A stretch of DNA of 64,000 bases, from contig NZ_VMNH01000003.1 in assembly GCF_007625115.1 (NCBI RefSeq), positions 124,001 to 188,000 on the forward strand. The letters run 5' to 3'. Shown here piece by piece: positions 18,837 to 28,820 of the stretch (position 1 is the first letter of the stretch; each line of letters begins with the position of its first letter). The notes under the pieces are model-generated. The model did no database searches and had not been told where the DNA came from. It worked only from the letters and a program-made list of their open reading frames with translations. This stretch comes from Sedimenticola selenatireducens (GTDB lineage: Bacteria > Pseudomonadota > Gammaproteobacteria > Chromatiales > Chromatiaceae). A program made the translations under genes and the position numbers.

Positions 18837-19262
18837 GTGAAAAAATACATAGTTTTACTGTTATTCCTATTGTCAGGATGCAGTTCTCCCCAGTTAGGGA
18901 CAATCCAGGTAAACAATATCAACGCCTATGTTGAGCTGGCCGTTACACCGGAACAAAGGGAGCAGGGATTGATGTATCGGCAGCAATTGGAAAAAGATCA
19001 GGGATTGCTGATGGTATTTGAAAAACCGCAGCAGGTGAGTCTCTGGATGCTTAATACCTTGATCCCATTGGATGTGGGCTATTTTAATAAACAGGGCGAG
19101 TTACTGGCGACAACGCAGATGCTGCCGGATGGTGGAAAACAGTTGTACCATTCACCGCCAGAAACCTTCTATGTCCTCGAGATGAACCGTGACTGGTTTA
19201 ACCGCTACGGTTTGAAGCCTGGGGCGCAATTGACACTTCCAGAAAGCTTTAAGCGCCACTGA
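18837..19262 (+). CDS. DUF192 lipoprotein
   Basis: Small 141-residue DUF192 protein starting with GTG. A lipoprotein signal is visible (KKYIVLLLFLLSGC, lipobox cysteine at about residue 15), so it is probably anchored in the envelope. DUF192 hallmarks are the early ELAVTPEQREQGLMYR and the later VSLWMLNTLIPLDVGYF. No biochemical function is established for the family. It is the only rightward gene between argA and argE. Confidence 0.8.
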   Translation: MKKYIVLLLFLLSGCSSPQLGTIQVNNINAYVELAVTPEQREQGLMYRQQLEKDQGLLMVFEKPQQVSLWMLNTLIPLDVGYFNKQGELLATTQMLPDGGKQLYHSPPETFYVLEMNRDWFNRYGLKPGAQLTLPESFKRH

Positions 19263-19270
19263 GTAGATGT

Positions 19271-20416
19271 TTACAAACAGAAGTGTCGAATAAGATCTCG
19301 TAACACTTTAATCATCGGCTGGATGCGCTCCAGGCCAAGAAATTCATTGGGCTGATGGGCTTGGTCAATATCACCTGGACCCAGAATCAGGGTGTCCATG
19401 CCGAGCTGTTGCAGGAACGGAGCCTCTGTACCAAAGGCGACCGATGCCGCGCTGTGTCCGGTGAGTCTTTCTGCTGTCTGTACAATTTCAGTATCGGCCG
19501 CAGTCTCCATTGAGGGGACGCCGGGGAAGGGCGTGAAGATCTCCAGGCGCAGTTCACTGCCGGCCATCAACTTTTCCAGCCGCTGTTGCAACTCTTCGTG
19601 CAGGCTCTGCAGTGCCATACCCGGAAGCGGGCGCAGGTCTATCTGTAGTTCACAGCTGGCACAGATGCGATTCGGATTGTCGCCGCCATGGATATGCCCC
19701 AGATTGAGGGTGGGCACTTCCACCTCAAACAGGGGATTGCGATAGCGTGCCTGTAATTCGTCGCGCCATTGCAGGATGTCACCGATCACCCGGTACATCC
19801 CCTCCATTGCATTGACACCCAGTGCGGGGTTACTGGAGTGCCCGGAGCGACCATGCAGCCGTATAACCTCCATGGTGATCCCTTTGTGCATGCGGATGGG
19901 CTTGAGTCCAGTCGGTTCACCGATTACCGCATGGCGACCCAGTCGACGATGGGTATCGACCAGTGCTTGTGCGCCACACATGGTGCTCTCTTCATCGGCC
20001 GTTGCCAGCAGTGTCAGTGGGTGCTTGAGCTTTGTCAGGTCCAGGTCACGTACCGATTCCAGCACCAGGGCAAAGAAGGCCTTCATGTCGGAGGTGCCCA
20101 GCCCGTAGAGACGATTGTCCCGTTCGATGAGTTTGAACGGGTCTGTCTGCCAGCGATTTTCGTCGTAAGGGACGGTATCCGTATGGCCTGACAGTACCAG
20201 GCCATCTGGGCCTTTGCCGGCGCTGGCGACCAGGTTGTACTTACCCGACAGACCGGGGATAGGCAGTACCTCAACGCTAAATCCGGCGCTACGACACCAG
20301 TCCGCCAGATGCTGAATGACTTGCTCATTGGTCTGGTCCCACTGAGGACTGATACTGCTGACAGAGGGTGCAGCGATCAGCTGTTCAATCATTGGAATCA
20401 GGGCGGGTGCGGACAT
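19271..20416 (-). CDS. argE: Acetylornithine deacetylase (M20 family)
   Basis: Zinc hydrolase releasing ornithine from N-acetylornithine in arginine synthesis. It has 381 residues with the M20 signatures LSGHTDTVPYD, the TADEESTMCGA catalytic glutamates, GEPTGLKPI and the late HQPNEF metal histidine. The dimerisation insert runs from about 180 to 290. The gene is convergent with the DUF192 gene, with 8 bp between stops. Confidence 0.93.
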   Translation of the reverse strand: MSAPALIPMIEQLIAAPSVSSISPQWDQTNEQVIQHLADWCRSAGFSVEVLPIPGLSGKYNLVASAGKGPDGLVLSGHTDTVPYDENRWQTDPFKLIERDNRLYGLGTSDMKAFFALVLESVRDLDLTKLKHPLTLLATADEESTMCGAQALVDTHRRLGRHAVIGEPTGLKPIRMHKGITMEVIRLHGRSGHSSNPALGVNAMEGMYRVIGDILQWRDELQARYRNPLFEVEVPTLNLGHIHGGDNPNRICASCELQIDLRPLPGMALQSLHEELQQRLEKLMAGSELRLEIFTPFPGVPSMETAADTEIVQTAERLTGHSAASVAFGTEAPFLQQLGMDTLILGPGDIDQAHQPNEFLGLERIQPMIKVLRDLIRHFCL

Positions 20417-20476
20417 AATGACTCTTACAGGTTGTGGATGGTTTAAAGGGTGTCGATCTTCTTCGGGGATCTTTTA

Positions 20477-21055
20477 TCAGGCGTAGCGATCGAGATTTTC
20501 CAGCCAGCGGTTGATCTCTTTGGTTCCACGCTCCAGAAAGCCGGGATCCTGATAGACTTGGGCGATGACAATAATTCCTTGCCCCCTGGCCAGTAGTTCG
20601 AGGGAGAGTTCACGCGCCTCTTCGGGGTAGCCCATCTGGGCGAACTGTTTTGCCAGCCATAGCTGAAACATATCGAACAGTTGCTTGGCATCGCTCTTCA
20701 GTTCCGGTTGATCTTTGCCCAACTCGACATTGAGTGAACCCATTGGACAACCTGAGCGCAACAGGGCCGGTGTGCTGTCATACATGATCTGTACAAACCG
20801 CTCCAGTCGATCGAGCGGTGTCTTGATGCTCTTATCCCAATCAGCAAGCATCACCTTGGTGGTCTCCAGGCGATGCTTTATTACGGCTTGCAACATCTCC
20901 TCCTTGGTCTTGAAATAATAGTAGATGTTGCCGCGAGGCACTTCGGCCTCATCCACCACATCGGTAAATGAGGTGCGGTTATAGCCCTTCCGGTAGAAGA
21001 GCTGATTGGCGGCATCAATGATTCTCTGCTGAGTACGTTCGCTTTTTGTCGTCAT
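20477..21055 (-). CDS. TetR/AcrR family transcriptional regulator
   Basis: Regulator of 192 residues with a clear N-terminal helix-turn-helix (TSFTDVVDEAEVPRGNIYYYFKTKEEML, about residues 28-55) and a C-terminal ligand domain of the type found in several alkylation or redox-responsive TetR proteins. It is divergent from the sugar dehydrogenase gene, which begins about 100 bp away; the shared upstream region (21056-21158) could hold the operator, but I see no strong palindrome. Confidence 0.85.
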   Translation of the reverse strand: MTTKSERTQQRIIDAANQLFYRKGYNRTSFTDVVDEAEVPRGNIYYYFKTKEEMLQAVIKHRLETTKVMLADWDKSIKTPLDRLERFVQIMYDSTPALLRSGCPMGSLNVELGKDQPELKSDAKQLFDMFQLWLAKQFAQMGYPEEARELSLELLARGQGIIVIAQVYQDPGFLERGTKEINRWLENLDRYA

Positions 21056-21158
21056 AGTATTGAACAGTGCATGAGTAGTGTTTGGATTATAGTCCTAAAT
21101 TATCACCCGAAATGGAATCGACTATGCTATTTAATTATTGCATGCACAGGATCCGTCT

Positions 21159-22244
21159 ATGAAACTTATAGTATTGGTTTTCCTTTTTCTCTTGTCTGGG
21201 TGGCAGCAGATCGCTGGTGCATCGGCAGCTATAACACTCCCTAATGGTTTCCAGATCACCGTAGCTTTGGAGGGTGTGCCGGATGCCCGCTCCTTGGCGC
21301 TTGGTGATCAGAAAACGCTGTTTATCTCAACCCGAAGGGCGGGAAAGCTCTATGCCGCACGCGATGAGAAGGGAGATGGCAAGTTCTCGCGTCCGGTGTT
21401 GCTTGCTGAGGGGTTGCGTATGCCCAACGGTATTGCCTTCCATGAAGGTGCACTTTATGTGGCGGAGAATCACCGCATTACCCGTTTCGACGGCATTGAG
21501 GGTCGGTTGCACAATCCTCCAGCCCCGGTGGAGATCGCCAAGCTCCCTACGGAAAGGCATCATGGCTGGCGTTATATCGCCTTTGGACCCGATGGGTTGC
21601 TGTATGTCTCCATTGGTGCGCCTTGTAATATTTGTAATGAGCCGGGTTACGGCACGATTATCCGTATGCGTCCTGATGGAAAAGGACGGGAGCTGTTTGC
21701 CGAAGGCGTTCGCAACTCCGTAGGCTTTGACTGGGCGCCCGGAACAGGTGATCTCTGGTTCAGCGATAACGGGAGAGATTGGCTGGGTGATGACCTGCCT
21801 CCGGATGAGATTAATCGCGCTGAATCGCCCCGTTTACACTTCGGCTATCCCTATTGTCACGCCGGTTATCTGGCCGATCCTGAATTTGGCATGCTACGGC
21901 CTTGCGAAGATTTTACTCCGCCAGCTTTAACGCTTGGTGCGCATGTCGCCCCGTTGGGAATACGTTTCTATACGGGAAAGCAGTTTCCAGCAAAATACCA
22001 GGGTCAGCTATTCGTGGCGGAGCACGGTTCCTGGAATCGAAGTGAACCGGTTGGCTATCGGATAGGGTTGGCGCGAATCGAGTCAGGTGAGGTTAAGTCC
22101 TATGAGCCCTTCGCGACGGGCTGGCTCGGAACTGGTGGTGCGGTGAGCGGTCGGCCAGTTGACCTGTTGGAGATGCCAGACGGTTCATTACTGGTCTCAG
22201 ATGATCATGCCGGGTTGATTTATCGCATTACCTATAACCCCTGA
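21159..22244 (+). CDS. Secreted PQQ-dependent sugar dehydrogenase-like protein (GSDH family)
   Basis: Six-bladed propeller of the glucose/sorbosone dehydrogenase family, 361 residues, exported by a signal peptide (LIVLVFLFLLSGWQQIAGA). Family motifs include GLRMPNGIAFHEGALYVAE, RYIAFGPDGLLYVSIGAPCN, GVRNSVGFDWAPGTG, AEHGSWNRS and the final LLVSDDHAGLIYRI. I use ATG 21159 because AGGA sits seven bases upstream and the signal peptide begins there. Many homologues lack tested sugar activity, so the substrate is open. Confidence 0.82.
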   Translation: MKLIVLVFLFLLSGWQQIAGASAAITLPNGFQITVALEGVPDARSLALGDQKTLFISTRRAGKLYAARDEKGDGKFSRPVLLAEGLRMPNGIAFHEGALYVAENHRITRFDGIEGRLHNPPAPVEIAKLPTERHHGWRYIAFGPDGLLYVSIGAPCNICNEPGYGTIIRMRPDGKGRELFAEGVRNSVGFDWAPGTGDLWFSDNGRDWLGDDLPPDEINRAESPRLHFGYPYCHAGYLADPEFGMLRPCEDFTPPALTLGAHVAPLGIRFYTGKQFPAKYQGQLFVAEHGSWNRSEPVGYRIGLARIESGEVKSYEPFATGWLGTGGAVSGRPVDLLEMPDGSLLVSDDHAGLIYRITYNP

Positions 22245-22323
22245 TGCTGGGGGGTGCTGTAAAGCAACAAATGGTGGATAATTGACTGATTACTTCCTGA
22301 TTTAACACAAGCTGGAGAGGATC

Positions 22324-24174
22324 ATGCCCCAATACCGTTCCCGTACTACCACCCATGGACGCAACATGGCCGGAGCGCGCGCCCTGTGGCGTGCCACCGG
22401 AATGAAAGACGGGGATTTCGATAAGCCGATCATCGCTGTCGTCAATTCATTCACCCAATTTGTACCGGGCCACGTTCATCTGAAAGATATGGGGCAGTTG
22501 GTGGCGCGAGAGATTGAGAAAGCCGGTGGTGTGGCGAAAGAGTTCAATACCATCGCCGTGGATGACGGTATTGCGATGGGCCATGGCGGCATGCTCTATT
22601 CACTGCCGTCCCGCGACATCATTGCGGATTCCGTAGAGTATATGGTCAACGCCCACTGTGCCGATGCCATGGTCTGTATCTCCAACTGCGACAAGATCAC
22701 CCCGGGCATGTTGATGGCTGCCCTGCGCCTGAATATTCCTGTCGTGTTTGTCTCTGGTGGTCCGATGGAATCGGGCAAGACACGCCTGCATGGCAAGGAT
22801 CTGAAGCTGGATCTGGTGGATGCCATGGTGATGGCGGTAGATGATAAAGAATCTGATGAGGATGTGGCCGCTGTTGAGCGTTCAGCCTGCCCTACCTGCG
22901 GCTCTTGTTCCGGCATGTTTACCGCCAACTCCATGAACTGCCTGACCGAGGCGCTGGGGTTGAGCCTGCCGGGCAATGGTTCGCTGCTGGCGACCCATGC
23001 TGATCGCCGTGACCTGTTCCTGGAGGCGGGTCGCCTGGTAGTGGATATCGCCCGCCGCTATTACGAGCAGGATGAGGTGGCAGTGTTGCCCCGGTCTATC
23101 GCCAGCTTTAAGGCCTTTGAGAATGCCATGTGCCTGGATATTGCCATGGGGGGTTCTACCAATACCGTGTTGCATCTGCTGGCAGCAGCCCATGAAGGCG
23201 AAGTGGATTTCACCATGGCCGATATCGATCGGCTGTCACGTAAGGTCCCGCATCTGAGTAAGGTGGCCCCCTCCACCCAGCTCTATCACATGGAAGATGT
23301 GCATCGTGCCGGTGGTGTCATCAGTATCCTGGGTGAATTGGCCAAGGGTGGTCTGATCCATACCGATGCCGGCAGCGTGCACAGTGGCACCCTGGGGCAG
23401 GCGATTGAGAAATGGGACATTGGCAGAACCCAGGATGAGACGGCGCTCAGCCGTTATCTTGCGGGTCCCGCCGGTATACCAACCCAGACTGCGTTCAGTC
23501 AGGAGACACGCTGGCCTAGCCTGGATGTCGATCGTGAAAAGGGTTGTATCCGCAGCATCGAGCATGCCTATAGTCAGGACGGTGGTTTAGCTGTGCTGTA
23601 CGGCAATCTGGCTGAAGCGGGCTGTATTGTGAAGACGGCCGGTGTGGATGAGTCGATCCTCAAGTTCAGTGGTCCTGCGCGTATTTTTGAGAGTCAGGAT
23701 GCTGCAGTCGAAGCGATTCTGAATGATCAGATTAAACCGGGTGATGTGGTATTGATTCGCTATGAAGGCCCCAAAGGCGGTCCCGGTATGCAGGAGATGC
23801 TCTATCCCACCAGCTACCTGAAATCAAAAGACCTGGGCAAGGCCTGTGCCTTGATCACCGATGGTCGTTTTTCTGGCGGTACTTCCGGCCTCTCCATCGG
23901 TCACTGCTCTCCCGAAGCGGCAGAGGGTGGCAACATTGGCCTGGTGGAGGAGGGTGATCTGATCGAGATTGATATCCCGGGGCGTACCATCAATCTGGCC
24001 ATCAGTGAGGCCGATCTCTCTGCGCGCAGAGTGGCGATGGAGACCAAGGGTGAGCAAGCCTGGTTACCCATTGGGCGTGAGCGTGTGGTTTCACAGGCAC
24101 TGCAAGCGTATGCCGCATTGACTACCAGTGCGGCACGCGGTGCGGTACGTGATTTGAGTCAGCTGAAACGTTAA
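22324..24174 (+). CDS. ilvD: Dihydroxy-acid dehydratase
   Basis: Iron-sulfur dehydratase of valine, leucine and isoleucine synthesis. It has 616 residues, full length, with the cluster cysteines in [13 protein letters not shown] and [18 protein letters not shown], and the C-terminal [15 protein letters not shown] motif. A good GGAGAGGATC ribosome site precedes ATG. The gene stands alone and is followed by an inverted-repeat terminator shared with the convergent gene. Confidence 0.97.
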   Translation: MPQYRSRTTTHGRNMAGARALWRATGMKDGDFDKPIIAVVNSFTQFVPGHVHLKDMGQLVAREIEKAGGVAKEFNTIAVDDGIAMGHGGMLYSLPSRDIIADSVEYMVNAHCADAMVCISNCDKITPGMLMAALRLNIPVVFVSGGPMESGKTRLHGKDLKLDLVDAMVMAVDDKESDEDVAAVERSACPTCGSCSGMFTANSMNCLTEALGLSLPGNGSLLATHADRRDLFLEAGRLVVDIARRYYEQDEVAVLPRSIASFKAFENAMCLDIAMGGSTNTVLHLLAAAHEGEVDFTMADIDRLSRKVPHLSKVAPSTQLYHMEDVHRAGGVISILGELAKGGLIHTDAGSVHSGTLGQAIEKWDIGRTQDETALSRYLAGPAGIPTQTAFSQETRWPSLDVDREKGCIRSIEHAYSQDGGLAVLYGNLAEAGCIVKTAGVDESILKFSGPARIFESQDAAVEAILNDQIKPGDVVLIRYEGPKGGPGMQEMLYPTSYLKSKDLGKACALITDGRFSGGTSGLSIGHCSPEAAEGGNIGLVEEGDLIEIDIPGRTINLAISEADLSARRVAMETKGEQAWLPIGRERVVSQALQAYAALTTSAARGAVRDLSQLKR

Positions 24175-24199
24175 CTCGCTATAGAGGGTTGTAGTGCTG

Positions 24200-24268
24200 G
24201 GAGTCGGAGTCAATCCGTGTAACGGTGTGGGTTTTAATCACTTCGCTGTGTGGCTTGACTCCGACTCC
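24200..24268. terminator. Bidirectional terminator-like inverted repeat between ilvD and the SH3 protein gene
   Basis: Perfect 14-bp inverted repeat GGAGTCGGAGTCAA / TTGACTCCGACTCC at 24200-24213 and 24255-24268, with a 41-bp loop, between two convergent genes. No long T-run follows, so the mode of termination is uncertain. Confidence 0.5.
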
Positions 24269-24297
24269 TTGGTTTACGACACCCGCTATCTCAAAAG

Positions 24298-24966
24298 TTA
24301 GAGCGAACCCCAGGAGCTTTTGCGTTTACGTACACGCAGGCTTGGCAGGATCAGTCCAAGAATAATACCGCCTACCACGACACCGCCGCCGATCAGGAAC
24401 CAACGCTGATTGCTGTCGTTGCTCAGTTCACGGTTTTCCTGCTTCAGGTCCTCGGCTTCCCTCGTCAGCGTGGCTACCTGCTTGCGCAGATCATTGCGCT
24501 CATTGGAAATGCGCACGGCATTGGCAGCGGTTCGGGTGATGGCTTGCAGCTCCTCATCGAGCTTCTGCTTCTCCTGTTGCAGTTTGCTATGCTCGCTGGT
24601 AAGGGCCTTGAAATCATCCTGCAACTTGCTCAGTCGTGCACTCAGACGGCCGGGCTCCTCCTGTAACTGGGCCAGTTTGGCCTCGGCATTCACCAGGCGA
24701 TCCCGTGCGCTGGGAATCGGCATCAGTTGCCTGGTAAGGATGTAACCGGTGGTGCCGTCCTTGGTTTTGACCAGCGAATAACCGGTTTCGTTATTCGTGC
24801 TAATCAGTTCAACATCGTATCCGCTGGGTAACATGCGGGTGATTTTGTGGGTTGAACTTTCGCCGGAACGTAAGGTGACCTTGAACTGGTCGGTTACGTA
24901 ACGGGTCTCTGCCTGCAGATGAGTAACGGCTGTCAGCAGTGTCAGAGTGATCAGGAGTTTTTTCAC
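24298..24966 (-). CDS. SH3 domain membrane protein (TIGR04211-like)
   Basis: Envelope protein of 222 residues: signal peptide (KKLLITLTLLTAVTHLQA), bacterial SH3 domain (about 20-85, YVTDQFKVTLRSGES, GYSLVKTKDGTTGYI), long coiled coil (about 95-185), and a C-terminal transmembrane helix (FLIGGGVVVGGIILGLILPSL) followed by a basic tail. That order matches the TIGR04211 SH3 domain family. GTG 24966 has TTGAGGT just upstream and starts at the signal peptide; the longer frame to 25023 lacks support. Function unknown. Confidence 0.82.
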   Translation of the reverse strand: MKKLLITLTLLTAVTHLQAETRYVTDQFKVTLRSGESSTHKITRMLPSGYDVELISTNNETGYSLVKTKDGTTGYILTRQLMPIPSARDRLVNAEAKLAQLQEEPGRLSARLSKLQDDFKALTSEHSKLQQEKQKLDEELQAITRTAANAVRISNERNDLRKQVATLTREAEDLKQENRELSNDSNQRWFLIGGGVVVGGIILGLILPSLRVRKRKSSWGSL

Positions 24967-25023
24967 GCTTACCTCAATGTTGGTGTAAAAATTATGCCGC
25001 ATTCTTTCAGATCGCCTACTCAC

Positions 25024-25479
25024 TGTCCAAGTCGAAGATCACAAATTAATCGACATTCAACCCTATTTCGACCTGTTATACACACTTATAGACAATCGTT
25101 ACCGTAGTTAAAATCTGATGTCAACAGCCAATCGCCCTCTGTGAGTAAAAATTATAACATTCTGTTTATAAAGGAGATTATTAATTGTATGAAAAATTAT
25201 CAATCTAACAGGAATGTAGTATTTTGGCGGGTTCAGGCGGTTTAATCAGAATTTGTCCACAAAGTTATCCACAGGATCTGTGAGTAACCGATAAACCACT
25301 TTTGTGACAGATGGATGTCACTTTTGTTGCATGCTTTGTCTCACGAAGTATCGCTAAGTTACTGATTTATGGTGTTGAAGGATAAAAAAATGGGCCATTG
25401 TTACGATTGATGAGCTAGAAAAGAGGAATGTGTATATAATGCGCCGCCTTTAAACCTACCTTGGATTGCGGTCCCGATC
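25024..25479. other. AT-rich intergenic region with several DnaA-box-like 9-mers
   Basis: Gene-free stretch of about 510 bp (24967-25479) between divergent genes. It contains TTATACACA (25076-25084), TTATAGACA (25086-25094), TTGTCCACA (25253-25261) and TTATCCACA (25265-25273), all in the same orientation; the last is a perfect DnaA consensus box. An AT-rich tract runs from about 25145 to 25205. A TATAAT hexamer at 25435-25440 is a candidate -10 element for bipA. Confidence 0.5.
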
Positions 25480-27300
25480 ATGAAACAGTTACGAAACATT
25501 GCCATCATTGCCCACGTTGATCATGGCAAAACCACCCTGGTTGACAAGCTTTTACAGCAGTCGGGTACGCTTGGCGACCGCTTCGGACCTGTAGAGCGGT
25601 TGATGGATTCCAACGATCTGGAAAAGGAGCGGGGAATCACCATCCTTTCCAAGAATACATCGATTACTTGGAATGACTACCGTATTAATATAGTCGATAC
25701 CCCGGGGCATGCCGATTTTGGTGGCGAAGTTGAACGGGTTCTCTCGATGGTGGATTCGGTGCTGCTCCTGGTTGATGCCGTTGAAGGGCCGATGCCGCAG
25801 ACCCGATTTGTTACCCAGAAGGCCTTTCAGCATGGGCTGAAGCCGATTGTCGTCGTCAACAAGATTGATCGAGATGGTGCGCGGCCAGATTGGGTTGTTG
25901 ATCAGACGTTTGAACTGTTTGATCGTCTCGGCGCCACGGATGAGCAGCTCGACTTTCCGGTTATTTATGCCTCTGCCATCAATGGTTTTGCCGGTGCTGA
26001 GAGTGATGTCCGTGAGGGCGATATGACGCCGTTATTTGAGGCCATCGTCAACAACTGTAGTGCGCCGGATGTTGATGTAGACGGTCCCTTTAAAATGCAG
26101 GTCTCTACGCTGGCCTACAACAGCTATCTGGGTGCTATCGCTGTCGGCCGTATTACACGCGGAACCGTGCGTAAGAATATGCCCATCACGCTGATTACCC
26201 GTGATGGTGATCAACGGCGGGAAAAGATCGGCAAGGTGTTCGGTTTCATCGGGCTTGATCGGGTCGAGGTAGAGAGTGCTTCAGCCGGTGATATCGTGGC
26301 GCTTTCCGGTATTGCGGCACCCAATGTATCGGATACCTTGTGTGATCCCGAGCATGCGGAGATCATGCCGCCGCTGACAGTGGATGAGCCGACAGTCAGC
26401 ATGACCTTTCAGGTGAATACCTCACCCTTTGCTGGAAAAGAGGGCAAATACCTGACTTCCCGGCAGCTGAAGGATCGACTGGAGCGGGAGTTGATTCACA
26501 ACGTAGCACTGCGCGTGGAGGAGGGTACCGACCCTGAGAAGTTCAAGGTCTCCGGTCGTGGTGAGCTGCATCTCTCTATTTTGTTGGAGACGATGCGACG
26601 TGAAGGTTTTGAGATGGCGGTATCTCGTCCTGAAGTTATCTTCCGTGAAGTAGATGGTGAAGTCTGTGAGCCTTACGAGCAGTTGACCGTCGATGTGGAA
26701 GAAGAAGACCAGGGCGGCATCATGGAGGCCCTGGGAAGCCGTAAGGGTGACCTGACAGATATGGTTCCAGATGGGAAAGGCCGTGTGCGTCTGGACTATG
26801 TCATTCCATCCAGAGGCCTGATTGGCTTTCAGACCGAGTTTATGACCCTGACCTCTGGCTCAGGATTGATCTACCATGTGTTTGACCACTATGGCCCTGC
26901 CCAACATGGTGGTATCGCACCACGCAACAATGGTGTGATGATTTCCAATTCTACGGGCAAGGCGCTGGGTTATGCTCTGTTCAACCTGCAGGAGCGGGGA
27001 CGTCTGTTTACCGAGCATGGCATGGCTGTCTACGAAGGCCAGGTGATCGGCATACATTCCCGGGCCAATGACTTGACTGTCAATCCGATTAAGGGCAAGC
27101 AGCTGAATAATATTCGCGCGGCTGGTAACGATGAAAATATCGTATTGACCCCGCCTGTTCGCTTCTCCCTTGAGCAAGCGCTTGAGTTTATTGAAGAGGA
27201 CGAACTGGTCGAAATAACGCCCAGTGCGATCCGTATTCGTAAGCGTCATCTGAAAGAGCATGAGCGGAAACGGGCATCAAGGACCACGAGTTCAGATTAA
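25480..27300 (+). CDS. typA: Ribosome-associated GTPase TypA/BipA
   Basis: Translational GTPase of 606 residues. G motifs are visible: [15 protein letters not shown] (P-loop), the RGITI switch [18 protein letters not shown] (G3) and [12 protein letters not shown] (G4). Elongation-factor domains and the BipA-specific C-terminal domain follow ([12 protein letters not shown]). The family acts in ribosome assembly and stress adaptation. It is preceded by the long AT-rich region and followed by a hairpin. Confidence 0.96.
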   Translation: MKQLRNIAIIAHVDHGKTTLVDKLLQQSGTLGDRFGPVERLMDSNDLEKERGITILSKNTSITWNDYRINIVDTPGHADFGGEVERVLSMVDSVLLLVDAVEGPMPQTRFVTQKAFQHGLKPIVVVNKIDRDGARPDWVVDQTFELFDRLGATDEQLDFPVIYASAINGFAGAESDVREGDMTPLFEAIVNNCSAPDVDVDGPFKMQVSTLAYNSYLGAIAVGRITRGTVRKNMPITLITRDGDQRREKIGKVFGFIGLDRVEVESASAGDIVALSGIAAPNVSDTLCDPEHAEIMPPLTVDEPTVSMTFQVNTSPFAGKEGKYLTSRQLKDRLERELIHNVALRVEEGTDPEKFKVSGRGELHLSILLETMRREGFEMAVSRPEVIFREVDGEVCEPYEQLTVDVEEEDQGGIMEALGSRKGDLTDMVPDGKGRVRLDYVIPSRGLIGFQTEFMTLTSGSGLIYHVFDHYGPAQHGGIAPRNNGVMISNSTGKALGYALFNLQERGRLFTEHGMAVYEGQVIGIHSRANDLTVNPIKGKQLNNIRAAGNDENIVLTPPVRFSLEQALEFIEEDELVEITPSAIRIRKRHLKEHERKRASRTTSSD

Positions 27301-27317
27301 TAGCGTCCAATAAAAAA

Positions 27318-27344
27318 CCCCGGCAGCAATCCTTGCTGTCGGGG
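27318..27344. terminator. Terminator-like hairpin after bipA
   Basis: A 12-bp stem CCCCGGCAGCAA / TTGCTGTCGGGG with a 3-base loop, with one wobble, starts 17 bp after the bipA stop. The T-run lies on the minus-strand side (A6 before the stem on the plus strand), so on the plus strand it is a hairpin without a U-tract. The rest of the gap to 27583 shows nothing I can name. Confidence 0.45.
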
Positions 27345-27583
27345 CATGTCGCCGGGCTTGGTTGGCAAAGGGTTCCAGTCCGTGGAATCATCCGTGAGAA
27401 GTGGGCCGGTCCATGGGTATCCGTTGTTTGGCGACAGGTATAGATTGCCATGCTTTCCCTGTCTAAGTTGTGCGTTGAATCTCGGGGTTTTGTAGGATAA
27501 ATCTGAAGAAAGTAAAGCCTGTACTTGGTTTAGTATTCCCTTAAATTTCCGTGTAATATAAAAAATAGTGTAAGTATATCAGC

Positions 27584-28021
27584 ATGATAGGACTTCTTCA
27601 GCGTGTTTCATCGGCCTCTGTCGATATATCCGGTCAGCGAGTTGCTGAAATCAACCAGGGATTACTGGTTTTGGTCGGTGTTGAGCGGGAAGATAGCACC
27701 CAAAAGTCTGATAGACTATTGGAACGTCTGCTGGGTTATCGGGTGTTTCCAGATGCGGATGACCGCATGAATCTCAGCCTGCGGGATATTCAGGGCGGTT
27801 TGCTGCTGGTGCCTCAATTTACCCTCGCCGCCGATACGCATAAAGGGACGCGCCCCGGCTTCTCCTCGGCCGCGACACAGGAAGAAGGTGCACGTTTGTT
27901 CGACTACCTCTGCCAGCAGGCCATCACCCTGTATGATAAGGTCAGTACAGGCCAGTTTGGGGCCGATATGCAGGTCAGTTTGATTAACGATGGTCCGGTT
28001 ACCTTTTGGCTGCAGGTCTGA
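27584..28021 (+). CDS. dtd: D-aminoacyl-tRNA deacylase
   Basis: Enzyme removing D-amino acids (and glycine mischarged on tRNA-Ala) from tRNA. It has 145 residues, the usual length. Signature segments are MIGLLQRVSSASV at the start, the catalytic region LLLVPQFTLAADTHKGTRPGF (SQFTL-type with Q/F/T) and the Gly-cisPro-like INDGPVTFWLQV at the C-terminus. It is separate from the his genes by about 180 bp. Confidence 0.94.
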   Translation: MIGLLQRVSSASVDISGQRVAEINQGLLVLVGVEREDSTQKSDRLLERLLGYRVFPDADDRMNLSLRDIQGGLLLVPQFTLAADTHKGTRPGFSSAATQEEGARLFDYLCQQAITLYDKVSTGQFGADMQVSLINDGPVTFWLQV

Positions 28022-28035
28022 AATATTTCAAGTCT

Positions 28036-28108
28036 CGCGACATAAGTCCGTCCTTGGACCGTCGCTCCTGGTCATCCATGACCCCGCGACATAAGTCCAT
28101 CCTTGGAC
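28036..28108. repeat. Two tandem 24-bp repeats between dtd and hisB
   Basis: CGCGACATAAGTCC[G/A]TCCTTGGAC occurs at 28036-28059 and 28085-28108 with one mismatch, period 49 bp. Each copy contains a small GTCC/GGAC dyad. Function unknown. Confidence 0.55.
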
Positions 28109-28201
28109 AAATCAGCCATTTCCCATAGAATGCCCTTTTGGCCGTAACATTATGGCCTGTCATCGTACTGAGAGACGATTTATAGCCGCTGGAGTCGACC
28201 C

Positions 28202-28792
28202 ATGCAGCGTAAAGCTGAGATCGAACGTAATACCCTTGAGACCCGAATTAAAGTCAGCCTGAACCTTGATGGTTCGGGGGAGTCGAGTCTGGACACCGGC
28301 ATGCCCTTTTTGGAGCACATGCTGGATCAGGTGGCGCGGCACGGTCTGATTGATCTTGCAGTAATCTCTAAGGGAGACCTGCACATTGATGGCCACCACT
28401 CAGCCGAAGATATCGGCATCACCCTTGGGCAGGCTGTTGCACAAGCCGTCGGTGACAAAAAGGGCATCTATCGTTATGGACACGCCTATGTGCCGCTGGA
28501 CGAGGCGCTGAGTCGGGTTGTGCTCGATTTTTCTGGTCGGCCCGGGCTGGAGTTCGATGTGAACTTTCCCCGTGCCATGATTGGCGCCTTTGATACCGAT
28601 CTCTTCTATGAGTTTTTCCAGGGCTTTGTGAACCATGCCGGTGTAACCCTGCATGTGGATAATCTCAAAGGCCGCAACAGCCATCACATTGCGGAGACCG
28701 TGTTCAAGGCCTTTGGTCGGGCGCTGCGCATGGCGTTGGAGCCTGATCCCAGGATGGCAGGGGTGATTCCCTCCACCAAAGGTTCTCTTTAA
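28202..28792 (+). CDS. hisB: Imidazoleglycerol-phosphate dehydratase
   Basis: Mn-dependent dehydratase of histidine synthesis, here the stand-alone 196-residue form without the phosphatase domain found in enteric bacteria. Metal-binding repeats are visible: [33 protein letters not shown], and the second-half [20 protein letters not shown] lies eight bases upstream of the ATG. First gene of the hisBHAFE block. Confidence 0.96.
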   Translation: MQRKAEIERNTLETRIKVSLNLDGSGESSLDTGMPFLEHMLDQVARHGLIDLAVISKGDLHIDGHHSAEDIGITLGQAVAQAVGDKKGIYRYGHAYVPLDEALSRVVLDFSGRPGLEFDVNFPRAMIGAFDTDLFYEFFQGFVNHAGVTLHVDNLKGRNSHHIAETVFKAFGRALRMALEPDPRMAGVIPSTKGSL

Positions 28793-28820
28793 TCTCAATA
28801 CACGCTGGCAGTCTAAACAT

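Noticed and set aside
27318-27344. Canonical rho-independent terminator for bipA
   Set aside because: The U-tract would be on the minus strand only; the hairpin is listed with low confidence rather than as a firm bipA terminator.
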